Below are positions 8,288 through 17,334 of a stretch of 64,000 nucleotides of DNA, piece after piece. Every line of letters starts with the position of its first letter. Position 1 is the stretch's first letter. The translations under genes and the position numbers were made by a program. Origin of the DNA: Streptomyces ochraceiscleroticus (GTDB taxonomy: Bacteria > Actinomycetota > Actinomycetes > Streptomycetales > Streptomycetaceae). The stretch is from assembly GCF_000720485.1 (NCBI RefSeq), contig NZ_JOAX01000001.1:124001-188000 (forward strand), read 5' to 3'. Below the pieces are notes generated by a model that did not search any database, had not been told where the DNA came from, and saw nothing but the letters and a program-made list of their open reading frames with translations.

Positions 8288-9016
8288 TTACTCCTCCCCC
8301 GCCAGCGTCAGCGACTTGAGCCGGCGGGCCGCGTACCAGGTCGCCGCGCCGGTGACCACGACGAGCAGCACGACGGCGGGCGCGAGGCCCACGTCCGAGG
8401 TGACCGCGCCCTCGGCGCCCGCCTTCTGGGCCAGCGCGAGTGCCCACTGCTGGACGCTGAGGGTGCGCGCCCCGGGGACGAGGCTGCCGAAGACCGCCTC
8501 CCAGACCAGCGCGTAGACCAGCCCGATGACGACGGCGTGCCTCGTGACCGTGCCGAGGAACAGGAAGAGGGCGCTGTAGGCGACGGAGGCCACCGCCGCG
8601 GCGAGCGCGTAGGCGACCGCGAGCTGCTGGCTGTTGCCGTTCAGCACGAAGCCCGCGATCAGTACGGGCACGGCGGAGAAGACGACGCTCACGCCGATCG
8701 CGACGAGCAGCTTGGTGACGATGACCGTCGACCGCCGTACGGGCTTGGCCAGGAGGTACACCACCGAGCCGTCGTCGATCTCCGGGCCGATGGCGCCCGT
8801 ACCGGCGATCACGCCGATCAGCGGCACCATCGTGGCCAGCGCGAAGCTGCCCAGGACGGTGTTGGCCGTGGTGTCGTCGGCGCCGGTCAGCGCCCGTACG
8901 GCAATGGCGATGACCAGCAGCAGGACGGGCAGCGCGAAGAGGATGGCGGCGCGGCGGCGGCCGAGCAGCGCCCGGTAGGTCAGCCGGGCGGCGGTGGGGT
9001 GGACGAGCGATGACAT
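8288..9016 (-). CDS. ABC-2 type transporter permease
   Basis: A 242-residue integral membrane protein with about six hydrophobic segments and the ABC-2 feature of an N-terminal helix followed by a cytoplasmic loop containing GPEIDDGSVVYLLAKPVRR. It is the last gene of a four-gene minus-strand cluster (ATPase, permease, ATPase, permease), 47 bp after the preceding ATPase gene, its probable partner. The ATG at 9016 has an AAGGAG-like sequence upstream. The substrate is unknown. Confidence 0.85.
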   Translation of the reverse strand: MSSLVHPTAARLTYRALLGRRRAAILFALPVLLLVIAIAVRALTGADDTTANTVLGSFALATMVPLIGVIAGTGAIGPEIDDGSVVYLLAKPVRRSTVIVTKLLVAIGVSVVFSAVPVLIAGFVLNGNSQQLAVAYALAAAVASVAYSALFLFLGTVTRHAVVIGLVYALVWEAVFGSLVPGARTLSVQQWALALAQKAGAEGAVTSDVGLAPAVVLLVVVTGAATWYAARRLKSLTLAGEE

Positions 9017-9063
9017 CGCGTCAGGGCTCCTTTCAGGTCGTATGCGACCGCTTCGGTACGGCT

Positions 9064-9975
9064 TCAGGCCGCTACGAGATAGGAGAAGACCGATTCCAGC
9101 GACTCGTCCGAAGGCGAGACGGCGAGGAGCCGGATGCCGTGGTCGCGCGCGACGCGCGGCAACAGGGTGGTGAAGCGGCCGAAGTCGACGGCCTGGATGC
9201 GCAGCGCGCCCTCTTCGAGGTCGACCTCGATGCCGGATGTCGAGGGGTCGGCGATCAGCGCGGCGGCCAGCGCCCGGTCGTCGTCGGACCGTACGAGGTA
9301 ACGGTGCGGCCGGTCCGTCATCAGCCGGCGGATCCGCCGGAAGTCACCGGAGGCGGCGTGCCGGCCGGCCACGATGACCTCGATGTGGGACGCGAGTTGC
9401 TCGACCTCTTCGAGGATGTGCGAGGAGAACAGGACCGTACGGCCCTCGTCGCCCATGTGCCGCAGCAGCTCCATGAGCTGCATGCGCTGGCGCGGGTCCA
9501 TGCCGTTGAACGGCTCGTCGAGCAGCAGCACGGACGGCTCGTGCACCAGCGCGGACGCCATCTTCACGCGCTGCCGCATGCCCTTGCTGTACGTCGAGAT
9601 GCGGCGGTCCTGCGCGTGCTCCATGTCGACGGTGGCCAGCGCGCGGGCCGCCTCCTTGCGGCCCAGGCCGTGCAGTTCGGCGTTGGCCAGCACGAAGTCG
9701 CGCCCGGTGAGGAAGTCGTACATCGCCTCGCGCTCGGGCACGATGCCGATGTCGCGGTAGATCGACTCGTTGCGCCAGACGGTGCGGTCATCGAGGGTGA
9801 CGGTGCCGTTCGAAGGCGCCAGGAAGCCGCCCATCATGTTGAGCAGCGTGGACTTACCCGCACCGTTGGGGCCCAGCAGACCGGTCACTCCGGGCCCGAT
9901 GGTCATCGTGATGTCGTTCACGGCAACGACATTTCCGAACCAGCGGGAGACATTTTCCAAGGTCAGAGTGCTCAT
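9064..9975 (-). CDS. ABC transporter ATP-binding protein (second of the cluster)
   Basis: A 303-residue nucleotide-binding subunit with Walker A GPNGAGKST near residue 36, signature YSKGMRQRVKMA, Walker B VLLLDEPF and switch histidine SSH. The ~90-residue C-terminal extension after the ATPase fold is typical of ABC-2 export systems. It lies between the two permease genes, 49 bp from the upstream one and 47 bp from the downstream one. Confidence 0.9.
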   Translation of the reverse strand: MSTLTLENVSRWFGNVVAVNDITMTIGPGVTGLLGPNGAGKSTLLNMMGGFLAPSNGTVTLDDRTVWRNESIYRDIGIVPEREAMYDFLTGRDFVLANAELHGLGRKEAARALATVDMEHAQDRRISTYSKGMRQRVKMASALVHEPSVLLLDEPFNGMDPRQRMQLMELLRHMGDEGRTVLFSSHILEEVEQLASHIEVIVAGRHAASGDFRRIRRLMTDRPHRYLVRSDDDRALAAALIADPSTSGIEVDLEEGALRIQAVDFGRFTTLLPRVARDHGIRLLAVSPSDESLESVFSYLVAA

Positions 9976-10024
9976 GGGCGCAGCCCATCCCTTCGAAGGG
10001 TGGTGGCGGGCGACGGGTGGGCGG

Positions 10025-10936
10025 TCACAGTCCGGCCTTTCGGTAGCGGCGCATCAGCAGGGCGAGCGAGCCGGCGATGAGTCCCAGCACGACGAGGAGG
10101 TACACGAATCCGGCGCCCGTGGACGGGCCGATCGCGTTGGGGGCCGCCGAGGTCGCGCCCAGGAAGGCGCTCTGCACGCCGTCGATAAGGGTGATCGGGG
10201 AGAACAGCCCCAGCCAGCCGATGACATCAATGTTGCCCTGGGCGAAGGCGATGCCCTGAATGGCGCTGACAGCGGCGTAGGGGATCGTCAGTACGGCGAT
10301 GACGGCGGCGACACCGAAGCCGCGGCGCGGCGTGAGCGCGGCGATGACCAGCCCGATCGCGGCGAAGAGCAGCGAGAGCAGGGCCACCGACACCAGACCC
10401 TGACCGAAGCCCTTCGTCTGCTCGGCGAAGTCGAGTTTCGCCAGCAGCGCGCCGACATACAGGATCAGCAGTGGCAGGGCGGTGAGGAGGAACAGCGCGC
10501 CGCTCATCGCGGCGCACTTGGCCGCCACGTAGTCGACGCGTTCGATCGGCCGCGAGAAGTACAGCGGCACGGTCTTGAAGCGCAGGTCGCGGGAGACGGA
10601 CTGGGGTGCCTGTGCGGCGAGGAAGAGACCGATGACCGCCTGCAGGTAGACCGCGTAACGGGTGTAGTCCAGGGGCAGGGCGTGCGCCTTGGTGAAGACC
10701 GTGACCGCCACGAGGATCGCGGCCGGTACGCACATCACCCCCAGCAGGATCATCGGCAGCACCTTCGTGCGCGCCGAGCGGCCCAGCCCGTAGGCGCCGC
10801 GCAGGCTCTGGGAGAAGAGCGAACGGCGGGCGTACGCGCGTCCCAGCCGGGCGCCGTCGTAGTGGCGGTAGCCGATGTTGTGGATCGAGGCGGCGGGGCC
10901 CGGGCCGCCCGTGGGGGCGGTGGTGGACTCAGGCAT
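10025..10936 (-). CDS. ABC-2 type transporter permease (first of the cluster)
   Basis: A 303-residue membrane protein with a ~40-residue cytoplasmic N-terminus (MPESTTAPTGG), then about six helices and the conserved VSRDLRFKTVPLYFSRPIERVDYV loop between helices 2 and 3. The ATG at 10936 follows GCAGGAG. A longer upstream reading frame is rejected because it merely reads through the end of the ATPase gene. It overlaps that gene by 8 bp, a sign of coupled translation with its partner. Confidence 0.85.
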   Translation of the reverse strand: MPESTTAPTGGPGPAASIHNIGYRHYDGARLGRAYARRSLFSQSLRGAYGLGRSARTKVLPMILLGVMCVPAAILVAVTVFTKAHALPLDYTRYAVYLQAVIGLFLAAQAPQSVSRDLRFKTVPLYFSRPIERVDYVAAKCAAMSGALFLLTALPLLILYVGALLAKLDFAEQTKGFGQGLVSVALLSLLFAAIGLVIAALTPRRGFGVAAVIAVLTIPYAAVSAIQGIAFAQGNIDVIGWLGLFSPITLIDGVQSAFLGATSAAPNAIGPSTGAGFVYLLVVLGLIAGSLALLMRRYRKAGL

Positions 10937-11996
10937 CGGGGGCTCCTGCGGGGGCTGCTTCGGGGGCTGCGGTGCGCGCGGTGGCGTCCGTACGGGCCGG
11001 GGCGGCGGCGCGGTCGCCCTCGTGGCCGCTTCCGTGACCGCTCTCATGGTCGGCGTCGCGGAAGACCTCGGCGATGCGGTGCCGGCGCTGTTCCATCCGG
11101 ACCAGGCCGAGACCGAGCTCCGCGACCGTGTCCCGGACCAGGTCGTACGTCTCCTCGCCGGCGGCCTCGACGTACAGCAGACGGCCGGTCGCGGCCGGGT
11201 GCCCTTCGCCGGGGCCGGCCGCGGGGCCGGTCACCGCGCCGGCAGCCGTCAGGGCCTCGCGCAGCGCGCTCAGCCCGTCCGGGTGCGCGTCGGAGTCGGT
11301 GACCTCGATGGCGAGCGAGGTGGTGGCCTGGGTGAACTCGTCCGTGGCCGAGGAGCGCAGCAGCTTTCCGCCGTCGATGACGACGACGTGGTCGCAGGTG
11401 CGCTCCAGCTCACCGAGGAGGTGCGAGGTGACCAGTACGGAGATGCCGAAGTCGCGGTGGACGCGGCGGATCAGGCCGAGCATCTCGTCGCGCCCCGCCG
11501 GGTCCAGGCCGTTGGTGGGCTCGTCCAGGAAGACCAGCTGGGGGTCGTGGACGAGCGCCTGGGCCAGCTTGACGCGCTGCTTCATGCCCGTGGAGTAGCC
11601 CCCGATGGGGCGGTAGCGCTCTTCGTAGAGGCCGACGTGGCGCAGGGTGTCGGCGGTCCGCTCCCGGGCGGCGGTCGGCGGCAGCCCGGACATCCGCGCC
11701 ATGTGGACGACGAACTCGGTCGCCGAGACGTCCGGCGGCAGACAGTCGTGCTCGGGCATGTAGCCGACCCGCTCGCGGATGGCGCCGCCTTCGGTGGCCA
11801 CGTCCAGGCCGAGGACCGCGGCGGTGCCTTCGCTGGCGGGCGACAGGCCCAGCAGGATCTTGATCAGGGTGGACTTTCCGGCGCCGTTGGCACCCACCAG
11901 GCCGGTCACGCCGGGGGCGATGTCAACGGAGAGCCGGTCCAGGGCGGTCACCCGCGGGAACCGCTTGCTGAGGCTTTCGGTCGCGATCACAGTCAC
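10929..11996 (-). CDS. ABC transporter ATP-binding protein (first of the cluster)
   Basis: A 355-residue nucleotide-binding subunit with Walker A GANGAGKST, signature YSTGMKQRVKLA, Walker B LVFLDEPTNGLDP and TSH. The C-terminal ~150 residues form a regulatory extension that ends in an Ala/Pro/His-rich tail. It heads the four-gene operon. The GTG at 11996 (VTVIATESLSKRFP) is chosen because the family begins close to this point. TAGCGT lies about 10 nt upstream, so the message may be leaderless. A GTG at 12035 is an alternative start. Confidence 0.87.
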   Translation of the reverse strand: MTVIATESLSKRFPRVTALDRLSVDIAPGVTGLVGANGAGKSTLIKILLGLSPASEGTAAVLGLDVATEGGAIRERVGYMPEHDCLPPDVSATEFVVHMARMSGLPPTAARERTADTLRHVGLYEERYRPIGGYSTGMKQRVKLAQALVHDPQLVFLDEPTNGLDPAGRDEMLGLIRRVHRDFGISVLVTSHLLGELERTCDHVVVIDGGKLLRSSATDEFTQATTSLAIEVTDSDAHPDGLSALREALTAAGAVTGPAAGPGEGHPAATGRLLYVEAAGEETYDLVRDTVAELGLGLVRMEQRRHRIAEVFRDADHESGHGSGHEGDRAAAPARTDATARTAAPEAAPAGAPDA

Positions 11997-12257
11997 GCGA
12001 CCGACGCTAGTGGCGCCCGCCACACCTGGCGTCACCCCAGACGGCTGGATGTCCGTCCGACTCCAGGCGTAGCGCCCCGTAGGGGGTCCTGCGAGGGGCT
12101 GAGGGGAGCCGGGCCGGTGGTGGGGGCCGTGGGGATCACTCGCGGCCGGCCGCGGAGTTTTCCACAGGCCGGGGACGGACCCTTGACGCAGCCGCCGACC
12201 ATTGTCACATTCATCAGTGTCAAGTTACGCGCACGTACCGCGACGGAACGGTTGGCG

Positions 12258-13142
12258 ATGACCACAGCAGCGACCGCGAGCACAGCAGCGACCAGGACCA
12301 GAGCCGCGGCCCCGGGACCGGGCGCGGATCTCCAGGGATTCAGGGAGGTCCAGCGGCTGGCGTACGCCTGCGCCGAGGCGGTGGCCGCGCAGCTCAAGCC
12401 CGGGGTGACCGAGCGCGAGGCGGCCCGCATGCAGCGCCACTGGCTGCGCGAGCGGGGCGTCACCGACTGGTTCCACCTGCCCTTCGCCTGGTTCGGCGAC
12501 CGCACGGCCTTCGCGAACTTCCGCGTCCCGCTGCAGTTCTTCCCGACGAACCGGGCGCTGGAGCCGGGGATGCCCTTCATCCTCGACATGGCCCCGGTGT
12601 ACAAGGGCTTTACCGCGGACATCGGGTACTCCGGCTGCCTCGGCCTCAGCCCGCTGCACGACCGGCTGCTGGCCGACCTGGAGGCGCACCGCGAGCTGAT
12701 CCTGCGCGAGGTACGCGAGCGCCGGCCGCTGCGCGAGATATACGAGGACGTCGAGCGCCTCATGGTCCGCCAGGGGTATGCGAACAGGCACCGCGCCTAC
12801 CCCTTCGGCGTGATCGCCCACAAGGTCGACCGCGTGCGTGAACGCCGCTGGTCGCCCACGCTGTTCGGCTTCGGCACCCAGTCGCTCAAGGGCCTGGCGT
12901 CCGACGCGCTGCACGGTCACCGGGACGGCTGGTCCCCGCTGTGGAGCCCGTACCGCTTCTCCGACCATCCGCCGCAGCCCGGGCTGTGGGCGGTCGAACC
13001 GCACCTCGGATTCCGGGGCACCGGCGCGAAGTTCGAGGAGATCCTGGTCGTCACCGACTCCCGGGACCCCGAGGAGAGCGCCTTCTGGCTGGACGACGAT
13101 CTGCCGCATGTGCGGCGCTGGCAGGAGGAGAAGGCGGCGTGA
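12258..13142 (+). CDS. M24-family metallopeptidase-like protein
   Basis: A 294-residue protein with the pita-bread fold of methionine aminopeptidase / aminopeptidase P. Candidate metal ligands are visible in the expected order: Asp in FILDMAPVYKGFTADIGY (about residues 110 and 121), His in the AYPFGVIAHKVDR region, Glu in WAVEPHLGF and Glu in GAKFEEILVV. The usual N-terminal creatinase domain is missing, so it may be an aminopeptidase or a non-peptidase relative; the substrate is unknown. The ATG at 12258 has GGAACGG upstream. The fusion gene follows 32 bp later, suggesting an operon. Confidence 0.8.
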   Translation: MTTAATASTAATRTRAAAPGPGADLQGFREVQRLAYACAEAVAAQLKPGVTEREAARMQRHWLRERGVTDWFHLPFAWFGDRTAFANFRVPLQFFPTNRALEPGMPFILDMAPVYKGFTADIGYSGCLGLSPLHDRLLADLEAHRELILREVRERRPLREIYEDVERLMVRQGYANRHRAYPFGVIAHKVDRVRERRWSPTLFGFGTQSLKGLASDALHGHRDGWSPLWSPYRFSDHPPQPGLWAVEPHLGFRGTGAKFEEILVVTDSRDPEESAFWLDDDLPHVRRWQEEKAA

Positions 13143-13174
13143 GCAGGACACGTGGTGAGAGCGGGGAGGCAATC

Positions 13175-14938
13175 GTGAGCACGGGACTCGAGGGCGCGCG
13201 GGAGCGCTGGGTGCGCACGGGCGGCGTGGAGCTGTGCGTGGCGGAGCTGGGCGATCCGTCCCGGCCCACGGTGCTGCTGGTGCACGGCTATCCGGACAGC
13301 AAGGAGGTCTGGTCGCGGGTCGCTCCGCTGCTGGCCGAGCGCTTCCATGTAGTGCTCTACGACGTCCGGGGCTGCGGCCGGTCCACGGCGCCGCAGCCGC
13401 TGCGCGGCGGGTACACCCTGGAGAAGCTGACCGACGACTTCCTGGCGGTGGCCGACGCCGTCAGCCCGGACCGGCCCGTCCATCTGGTGGGGCACGACTG
13501 GGGCTCGGTGCAGTCCTGGGAGTTCGCGACGGTCGAGCGCACGCAGGGCCGGATCGCGTCCTTCACCTCGATGTCCGGCCCGTCCCTGGACCACTTCGGC
13601 CACTGGATCAAGAAGCGCATGGCCCGGCCCACCCCGCGCCGCGCGGCCCAGCTGCTGAACCAGGGCGCCAAGTCCTGGTACGTCTACATGCTGCACACCC
13701 CGGTGCTGCCCGAGCTGGCCTGGAAGGGCCCGCTGGGCAAGCGCTGGCCGAAGATCCTGGAGCGCGTCGAGAAGGTCCCGGCCGGGGAGTACCCGACCGC
13801 GTCCCTGCCCACTGACGCCGCGCACGGCGCCTGGCTGTACCGGGACAACGTCCGGTCCCGGCTGCGCCGTCCGCGCGCGGACGCGTTCGCGCACTGCCCG
13901 GTCCAGCTCATCACCCCGACCGGCGATGCCTTCCTGTCGGAGCGGCTGTACGACGAGCTGGAGCAGTGGGTCCCGCAGCTCACCCGCCGCACGCTGCCCG
14001 CCAAGCACTGGGTGCCGCGGACCCGCCCGGACCAACTGGCCGCCTGGATCGAGGAGTTCGTCACCGCCAAGGAGGAGGGCGATCCGGCCAGGGAGGCCGC
14101 CCCGCGCGGGCGGTACGCGGACCGGTTCGGCGGCAGCCTGGTGCTGGTGACCGGTGCGGCGAGCGGCATCGGGCGGGCCACGGCGTTCGCGTTCGCCGAG
14201 GCCGGTGCGCGGGTGGTCGCGGTGGACCGCGATGCCGAGGGGGCGGCGCGTACGGCAGATCTGGCGCGGCTGATCGGGGCCGGGGCCGCCTGGTCGGAGG
14301 CGGTGGACGTCAGCGACGAGGCGGCCATGGAGAAGCTCGCCGAGAAGGTCGCCGCCGAGTACGGCACGGTCGACGTCCTGGTGAACAACGCCGGCATCGG
14401 CCTGTCCGGCTCGTTCCTGGAGACCACCTCCGAGGACTGGAAGAAGGTCCTGGACGTGAATCTCTGGGGCGTCATCCACGGCTGCCGGATATTCGGCAGG
14501 CAGATGGCCGAGCGCGGCCAGGGCGGCCATATCGTCAACACCGCCTCGGCCGCCGCGTTCCAGCCCTCCAGGACGCTGTCCGCGTACAGCGCGTCCAAGG
14601 CGGCGGTGCTGATGCTCAGCGAGTGCCTGCGCGCCGAGCTGGCCGGGCAGGGCATCGGGGTCAGCGCCATCTGCCCCGGCCTGGTGAACACCAGCATCAC
14701 CGCCACCTCGCACGTCGCCGGGGTCTCGGCCGAGGAGGAGAAGCGCCGCCAGTCCAAGGCCGCGCGCCTCTACGGTCTGCGCAACTACCCCCCGGAGAAG
14801 GTCGCCGACGCCATCCTGCGCGCGGTGGTCCGCAACCAGGCGGTCGTGCCGGTCACTCCGGAGGCGCGCGGCTCCCGCGCCCTGTCCCGCTTCGCCCCAC
14901 GCGCCCTGCGCGCCATAGCCCGGATCGAGCCGCTGTAG
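13175..14938 (+). CDS. EphD-like alpha/beta-hydrolase fused to a short-chain dehydrogenase
   Basis: A 587-residue two-domain protein. Residues ~20-310 form an alpha/beta hydrolase with HGYPDS (oxyanion hole) and GHDWGS near residue 108, where the nucleophile position is Asp as in epoxide hydrolases. Residues ~318-587 form a short-chain dehydrogenase with TGAASGIG, NNAG and YSASK (catalytic Tyr/Lys near 470). The architecture and length match mycobacterial EphD, linked there to modification of mycolic acids, which Streptomyces lacks, so the substrate here must differ. The GTG at 13175 has GGGGAGG in front. It probably shares an operon with the preceding M24 gene. Confidence 0.88.
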   Translation: MSTGLEGARERWVRTGGVELCVAELGDPSRPTVLLVHGYPDSKEVWSRVAPLLAERFHVVLYDVRGCGRSTAPQPLRGGYTLEKLTDDFLAVADAVSPDRPVHLVGHDWGSVQSWEFATVERTQGRIASFTSMSGPSLDHFGHWIKKRMARPTPRRAAQLLNQGAKSWYVYMLHTPVLPELAWKGPLGKRWPKILERVEKVPAGEYPTASLPTDAAHGAWLYRDNVRSRLRRPRADAFAHCPVQLITPTGDAFLSERLYDELEQWVPQLTRRTLPAKHWVPRTRPDQLAAWIEEFVTAKEEGDPAREAAPRGRYADRFGGSLVLVTGAASGIGRATAFAFAEAGARVVAVDRDAEGAARTADLARLIGAGAAWSEAVDVSDEAAMEKLAEKVAAEYGTVDVLVNNAGIGLSGSFLETTSEDWKKVLDVNLWGVIHGCRIFGRQMAERGQGGHIVNTASAAAFQPSRTLSAYSASKAAVLMLSECLRAELAGQGIGVSAICPGLVNTSITATSHVAGVSAEEEKRRQSKAARLYGLRNYPPEKVADAILRAVVRNQAVVPVTPEARGSRALSRFAPRALRAIARIEPL

Positions 14939-15170
14939 ACGTCTCGCGGCGGGTCCGGAGTGACTGGTGCCCGTTGCCGTGGCGGGTCCGGAGGGGCTGG
15001 TGCCGGGGTGGCGAGAGTCGGCCGGGGCGTTACCGCGCCGCTGCACGCGGTCGTACCATCCCTCGCAGAAAGGGTCGCTGCGCAGGGCCGCCCGGTACCT
15101 CGCGTACTCCCCGGCCGTCCGGGCGGCGCGGGCACGGCGGGCGCGCGGCCATCTCGTGAGGAGCACCGCA

Positions 15171-16151
15171 TTGACCGAGCAGCACAGCCCCGCGTCCGAG
15201 TACCGCATCGAGGAGCTGGCGCACCGGAGCGGCACCACGGTCCGTACGATCCGCGCGTACCAGGACCGTGGGCTGCTGCCCAAGCCGGAGCGCCGGGGCC
15301 GGGCGAACGTCTACTCCGACGCGCACCTCGCCCGGCTGCGGCAGATCTCGGACCTGCTGGACCGCGGGTACACCCTGGCCAGCATCAAGGACCTGCTGGA
15401 GGCGTGGGACGCGGGGCGGGGGCTGAGCGGGGTGCTGGGCCTGGTCGCCGAGATCGACGGGCCATGGACGGACGAGGAGAGCGGCCGAATCTCCCGCGAG
15501 GAGCTGGACGAGGCCTTCGGCGGCAGCCCCGACGAGGCGGCGGTGGCCGACGCGGTGGAGCTGGGGGTGCTGGAGCCGGTGCCGGGCAGCCCGGAGGAGT
15601 TCCTCGTGCCCAGCCCGCAGGAGCTCGCGGTCGCTGCCGAGCTGCACTCCGCGGGCGTGCCACTGCCCGCCATCTCAGGTCATCTGCGGGAGCTGCGGGT
15701 GCAGGTGGAGCACATAGCCTCGCGCTTCCTGGACTTCACCACCGAGCATGTCTTCCAGCAGTACTTCGACCACCCGCCGAGCGACGCCGAGGCGGAGGAG
15801 GCGGCGGGCCTGGTCCGCCGGCTGCGGCCGCTGGCCCAGCAGACCGTGGACGCCGAACTCGCGCGCGCCATGCGGTCGTTGGCGGGCCGCTATCTGCGTC
15901 ATCAGCTGCACAGCGAGACACCGGAGCGGCAGGCTGCCACCACCGAGCAGGTGCCGCTGCCGGCCGCCACGGTGCAGTCCGTCCGCGACCTCGTCGGCCC
16001 GGCAGGCGTCGCGGCCTTCATCGCCGCGGCCACCGACCGCGAGGTGAGCGCCCGCCGCATGGACTCCCTGGTCACGCACGCCGACCACACGGGACCCGTC
16101 GGCCCGGGGCCCGTCCCCGATGACAACCACCCGGCAGAACCCGCCCGGTGA
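15171..16151 (+). CDS. MerR-family transcriptional regulator
   Basis: A 326-residue regulator. The N-terminal MerR winged HTH (YRIEELAHRSGTTVRTIRAY...LLPKPERRGR) spans about residues 9-75. A long alpha-helical effector region follows, without the cysteine cluster of metal-sensing MerRs, so a small-molecule or protein signal is more likely. The TTG at 15171 is chosen because GAGGAG lies 7 nt upstream; a GTG at 15156 is an alternative. The 232-bp spacer upstream shows no other gene I can support. The next small gene starts 13 bp after its stop. Confidence 0.82.
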   Translation: MTEQHSPASEYRIEELAHRSGTTVRTIRAYQDRGLLPKPERRGRANVYSDAHLARLRQISDLLDRGYTLASIKDLLEAWDAGRGLSGVLGLVAEIDGPWTDEESGRISREELDEAFGGSPDEAAVADAVELGVLEPVPGSPEEFLVPSPQELAVAAELHSAGVPLPAISGHLRELRVQVEHIASRFLDFTTEHVFQQYFDHPPSDAEAEEAAGLVRRLRPLAQQTVDAELARAMRSLAGRYLRHQLHSETPERQAATTEQVPLPAATVQSVRDLVGPAGVAAFIAAATDREVSARRMDSLVTHADHTGPVGPGPVPDDNHPAEPAR

Positions 16152-16164
16152 GATCATCGGCGCC

Positions 16165-16620
16165 ATGGACCACCCTCGTCTGCCCAGTACCGAAGCCGTT
16201 GTCGGCGCCATTCGCGAGGCCGCCCGCGCGTACGGCCGCGACATCGAGGTGACCCACGACATCGGTGCGGACCGCTCGGGCCGCCGGCTGTCCGCCGGAG
16301 CGTTCGCCGTCGCCGACCCGGACGGCTCGCTGCCGCACGAGGCGTATGTCGAACTGTCCGGCGGGGCACCGCGCATCGCGGTCGAGGTGTTCTCGGAGGG
16401 CGACGCCACCGTGACCGTGGAGGACATCCCCTTCCAGGACCTGCCCCGCGACGCCGTCCCGGCCTTTCTGCGCGCCGTGTTGGGCGACCTCGCCCACGTC
16501 AAGGGCCGTTTTCTTCCGCCCGGTTGGTGGCTGGTGGTACCGCTGCCCGGCGACGAGACGTACAAGGAACTGGTCATCGGGCCCGGCCTGACGCCGTGGC
16601 TCAGCTCCCGCGTGCGGTGA
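16165..16620 (+). CDS. Conserved-looking hypothetical protein
   Basis: A 151-residue soluble acidic protein that I do not recognise. It has no signal peptide, membrane segment or known motif. A mixed alpha/beta pattern and a conserved-looking end (LVIGPGLTPWLSSRVR) suggest a real gene, and its codon use matches its neighbours. The start may be the ATG at 16165 or 15 codons earlier at 16120, which would overlap the merR-like gene. It may be co-transcribed with that regulator. Confidence 0.55.
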   Translation: MDHPRLPSTEAVVGAIREAARAYGRDIEVTHDIGADRSGRRLSAGAFAVADPDGSLPHEAYVELSGGAPRIAVEVFSEGDATVTVEDIPFQDLPRDAVPAFLRAVLGDLAHVKGRFLPPGWWLVVPLPGDETYKELVIGPGLTPWLSSRVR

Positions 16621-16647
16621 GGGCGCTCCGCATGGGAGGGCCCGTCC

Positions 16648-16661
16648 GTTTCACGTGAAAC
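16648..16661. promoter_or_regulatory. parS: parS site (ParB binding)
   Basis: An exact copy of GTTTCACGTGAAAC, the Streptomyces ParB-binding centromere-like site. It lies in the spacer between two convergent genes and is the leftmost copy in the window. A 12-bp palindrome GGAGGTACCTCC (16672-16683) and a doubled GTAGATCTC (16684-16701) follow it. Confidence 0.93.
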
Positions 16662-16703
16662 ACCCGCGTTCGGAGGTACCTCCGTAGATCTCGTAGATCT
16701 CCG

Positions 16704-17267
16704 CTACAGCCCCGGTGCTCCCCACACCGGGAACCAGCGGCTCAGGTCCTTCTCCACGGTCAGGTCCTCTCCGAGCAGGGACCGTACTTGGAGTTCGAGC
16801 GGGTTGTCGCGCTTCTCGCCGGAGCCGGAGAGCGGGGCGAAGGGATAGAACGTGCCGCGCTTGTAGAGGTATACCAGGGCCAGCGAGCGGTCCCGCTCGT
16901 CGCGGAAGCCGATCAGCGAGCAGAGCAGCTGCGGTCCGAAGCCGGCGTCCTGGAGCGAGGTGTTGACCGCGTGCAGGTCGTTGACCAGGCCCGCGGTGTC
17001 GTCCGCGGCGTGCCGGGCGAGCATCCAGGTGTAGCCGTACTGGTCCTGGCTGAATTCCACCGGCGGGCCGAGCAGCTCCCGTACATCGGCCCGGATGCGG
17101 GCGAACGCCCCGCCCTCGACGCTGGCGAAGCAGACCGACCCCCGGCCGGTCGGCGTGAATCCGGTCGCGGCCTGCAGGGTGATCGCGGCGGACGGCAGCG
17201 CGAAGAGCTGGTCCAGGTCGGGGCGCACCGCCTTGCTGCGGCCGAGGATCACGTCCAGAAAACCCAT
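16704..17267 (-). CDS. pspAB: PspA-associated protein PspAB
   Basis: A 187-residue soluble protein that starts MGFLDVILGRSK and is located directly after htpX, the hallmark arrangement of the actinobacterial PspAB family. The family is named for association with PspA-type envelope stress proteins; its molecular function is not established. The ATG at 17267 has GGGAG upstream. It lies 67 bp downstream of htpX on the same strand, so co-transcription is likely. Recognition rests on sequence start, length and context. Confidence 0.75.
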   Translation of the reverse strand: MGFLDVILGRSKAVRPDLDQLFALPSAAITLQAATGFTPTGRGSVCFASVEGGAFARIRADVRELLGPPVEFSQDQYGYTWMLARHAADDTAGLVNDLHAVNTSLQDAGFGPQLLCSLIGFRDERDRSLALVYLYKRGTFYPFAPLSGSGEKRDNPLELQVRSLLGEDLTVEKDLSRWFPVWGAPGL

Positions 17268-17334
17268 CGAATGGCTCCCAGGGGCAGAGGGGCGGGAAGG
17301 GGAGAGGAAGCGCGCCAGGGACTGCTCACGGCGT

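Noticed and set aside
12917-15283. A 788-codon minus-strand frame opposite the M24 and EphD-like genes
   Set aside because: The sense strand has complete, motif-bearing genes. One stretch around 15010-15150 (EYARYRAALRSDPFCEGW) looks protein-like but has no start, ribosome-binding site or family I recognise.
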